Shown one piece after another: positions 63,124 through 64,000 of a stretch of 64,000 nucleotides of DNA; positions within the stretch are counted from its first letter, which is position 1, and every line of letters begins with the position of its first letter. The DNA is taken from the NCBI GenBank assembly GCA_963780865.1, contig CAWADT010000017.1, forward strand, positions 11,641-75,640, in the 5' to 3' direction. The stretch comes from FEN-1073 sp963780865. Its GTDB lineage: Bacteria; Chloroflexota; Anaerolineae; Anaerolineales; RBG-16-64-43. The notes beneath the pieces were generated by a model. It was given only the letters and a program-made list of their open reading frames with translations, had not been told where the DNA came from and did not search any database. The translations under genes were made by a program, and so were the position numbers.

Positions 63124-64000
63124 CTACGGCGAGGCGTATCCACATGGGTTTGTGCTATGCCACTCCCAGGCCGAGGCGATAATGTCCTTGAGATCAGGAT
63201 ATTTGGGTTGCCAGCCAAGTTCATGTCGGATTTTATCGGAAGCGGCCACCAGTCGCGGCGCATCGCCCGCGCGGCGTGCAAGCTCCTTGATCGGGATCGC
63301 CCGGCCGGTGACCTCGCAAGCGGTTTCGACAACCCGGCGGTTGGAATATCCTGTGCCGTTCCCCAGGTTATATTCCAGCACCTCGCGGCTGCCAAGCGCA
63401 TCGAGCACCAATAGATGCGCGGAAATCAGATCGGCGATATGGATGTAGTCGCGAATGCAGGTGCCATCGGGTGTGGGGTAATCCGTTCCAAAAAGTGTAA
63501 CGGCTTCGGCCTGGCCGAGTGGAACGGCCAGAACGCGCGGAATGAGATGGGTCTCCGGCTGGTGCGCTTCACCGCGTCCGGGCAGCGCGCCGGCGGCGTT
63601 GAAATAGCGCAGGGCCGCATACCGCAGGCCGTGCACCCGGTTGTACCAGCTCAGCATTTGCTCCACCATTCGCTTTGTTTCGCCGTAGGGATTGGCCGGC
63701 TGGATGGGTGATTCCTCGCGCAAGGGTTCGTTACTCCCGGCAAAAATTGCGGCGGTGGAGGAAAGCACAAACCGGCGCACTCCGGATCGCACGCAGGCCT
63801 CGATCACATTCGAAGCGCCGTCCACATTGTTGTGGAAGAAAATGCCGGGGTCTTTCATGCTCTCGCCCGCCTCGATATAGGCGGCAAAATGCATGACGGC
63901 TTCGTACGGTTCCGAAGCCAGCGCAGCCGTAACCGCAATACGGTCGTTGATATCGCCATGAATAAAAAGGGCGCCCGCCGGCACAGCGGCGCGGTGTCCC
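63124..64000 (-). CDS. galE: UDP-glucose 4-epimerase, partial at window edge
   Basis: Interconverts UDP-galactose and UDP-glucose. The last 292 residues are present; the frame is open at base 64000, so the start and the NAD-binding GxxGxxG are outside. Seen: MHFAAYIEAGESMKDPG, the catalytic Ser-Tyr-Lys set with LSSTAAIFAG and YGETKRMVEQ (YxxxK), LRYFNAAGA, PDGTCIRDYIHIADL and NLGNGTGYSNRRVVE, all typical of GalE. A galactose route next to the alpha-galactosidase operon on the same strand fits. Confidence 0.93.
   Translation of the reverse strand, partial: GHRAAVPAGALFIHGDINDRIAVTAALASEPYEAVMHFAAYIEAGESMKDPGIFFHNNVDGASNVIEACVRSGVRRFVLSSTAAIFAGSNEPLREESPIQPANPYGETKRMVEQMLSWYNRVHGLRYAALRYFNAAGALPGRGEAHQPETHLIPRVLAVPLGQAEAVTLFGTDYPTPDGTCIRDYIHIADLISAHLLVLDALGSREVLEYNLGNGTGYSNRRVVETACEVTGRAIPIKELARRAGDAPRLVAASDKIRHELGWQPKYPDLKDIIASAWEWHSTNPCGYASP

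Noticed and set aside
1..64000. tRNA, rRNA, riboswitch or phage genes
   Set aside because: No cloverleaf, rRNA-like stretch, recognisable aptamer core, integrase or capsid pattern was seen by eye; a covariance-model scan would settle this.

Overview
Overall: about 64 kb of moderately GC-rich bacterial DNA devoted almost entirely to sugar and polysaccharide catabolism, with secreted lipoproteins and many transcription regulators. I see no rRNA, tRNA, CRISPR array, prophage or transposase gene. Lipoproteins with long Thr/Pro-rich linkers, MalT-like LuxR ATPase regulators, an NBR1-type Ig lipoprotein and a surface enzyme held by a C-terminal membrane helix rather than a sortase motif suggest a member of the Chloroflexota, probably Anaerolineae-like. 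That placement is inference from gene style, not from a marker gene.

Region 1 (1-12602), hexuronide use. On the minus strand lie a LacI repressor, beta-glucuronidase (uidA) and uronate isomerase (uxaC, cut by the window edge). On the plus strand lie an IclR repressor, an aldehyde dehydrogenase, a complete ribose-type ABC importer (ATPase, permease, lipoprotein), KDG kinase (kdgK, interrupted by a one-base frameshift) and a KDPG aldolase fused to a VOC/glyoxalase domain. Together they release glucuronate and feed it through KDG and KDPG to pyruvate and glyceraldehyde-3-phosphate. Both regulators have near-consensus promoters overlapped by palindromic operators.

Region 2 (12839-26662), a probable beta-1,3-glucan locus: a 1076-aa phosphorylase-like protein, a cupin, a GH94 phosphorylase, a beta-helix lipoprotein, a GH16 lipoprotein with the laminarinase-type catalytic motif, and a divergently transcribed surface-anchored GH3 beta-glucosidase with PA14 and CBM-like domains. 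I read this as extracellular cleavage followed by intracellular phosphorolysis.

Region 3 (27110-36834), surface lipoproteins (polysaccharide deacetylase, NBR1 Ig-like, BNR/YCF48-like propeller with a premature TGA), a MalT-like LuxR regulator with a small companion protein, then an AT-richer stretch with a WD40 gene remnant.

Region 4 (36822-45414), a giant secreted subtilase (2373 aa) with 17 Ig/Fn3-like domains amplified in a 1146-bp near-identical repeat, preceded by a decayed duplicate of its own 5' end and followed by a good terminator and a LuxR pseudogene.

Region 5 (45505-49873), a minus-strand set of SIS isomerase, ROK kinase, Gfo/Idh/MocA dehydrogenase and DegT aminotransferase, suggesting keto- or amino-sugar metabolism.

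Region 6 (50122-64000), a ROK repressor and a long minus-strand galactoside/tagatose operon: DeoR repressor, amidohydrolase, AgaS-type isomerase, ABC binding protein and two permeases (no ATPase gene), GH4 alpha-galactosidase, LacD-like aldolase, PfkB kinase and GatZ-type aldolase subunit; galE runs off the right edge. At least two families of palindromic intergenic repeats are scattered across the window.
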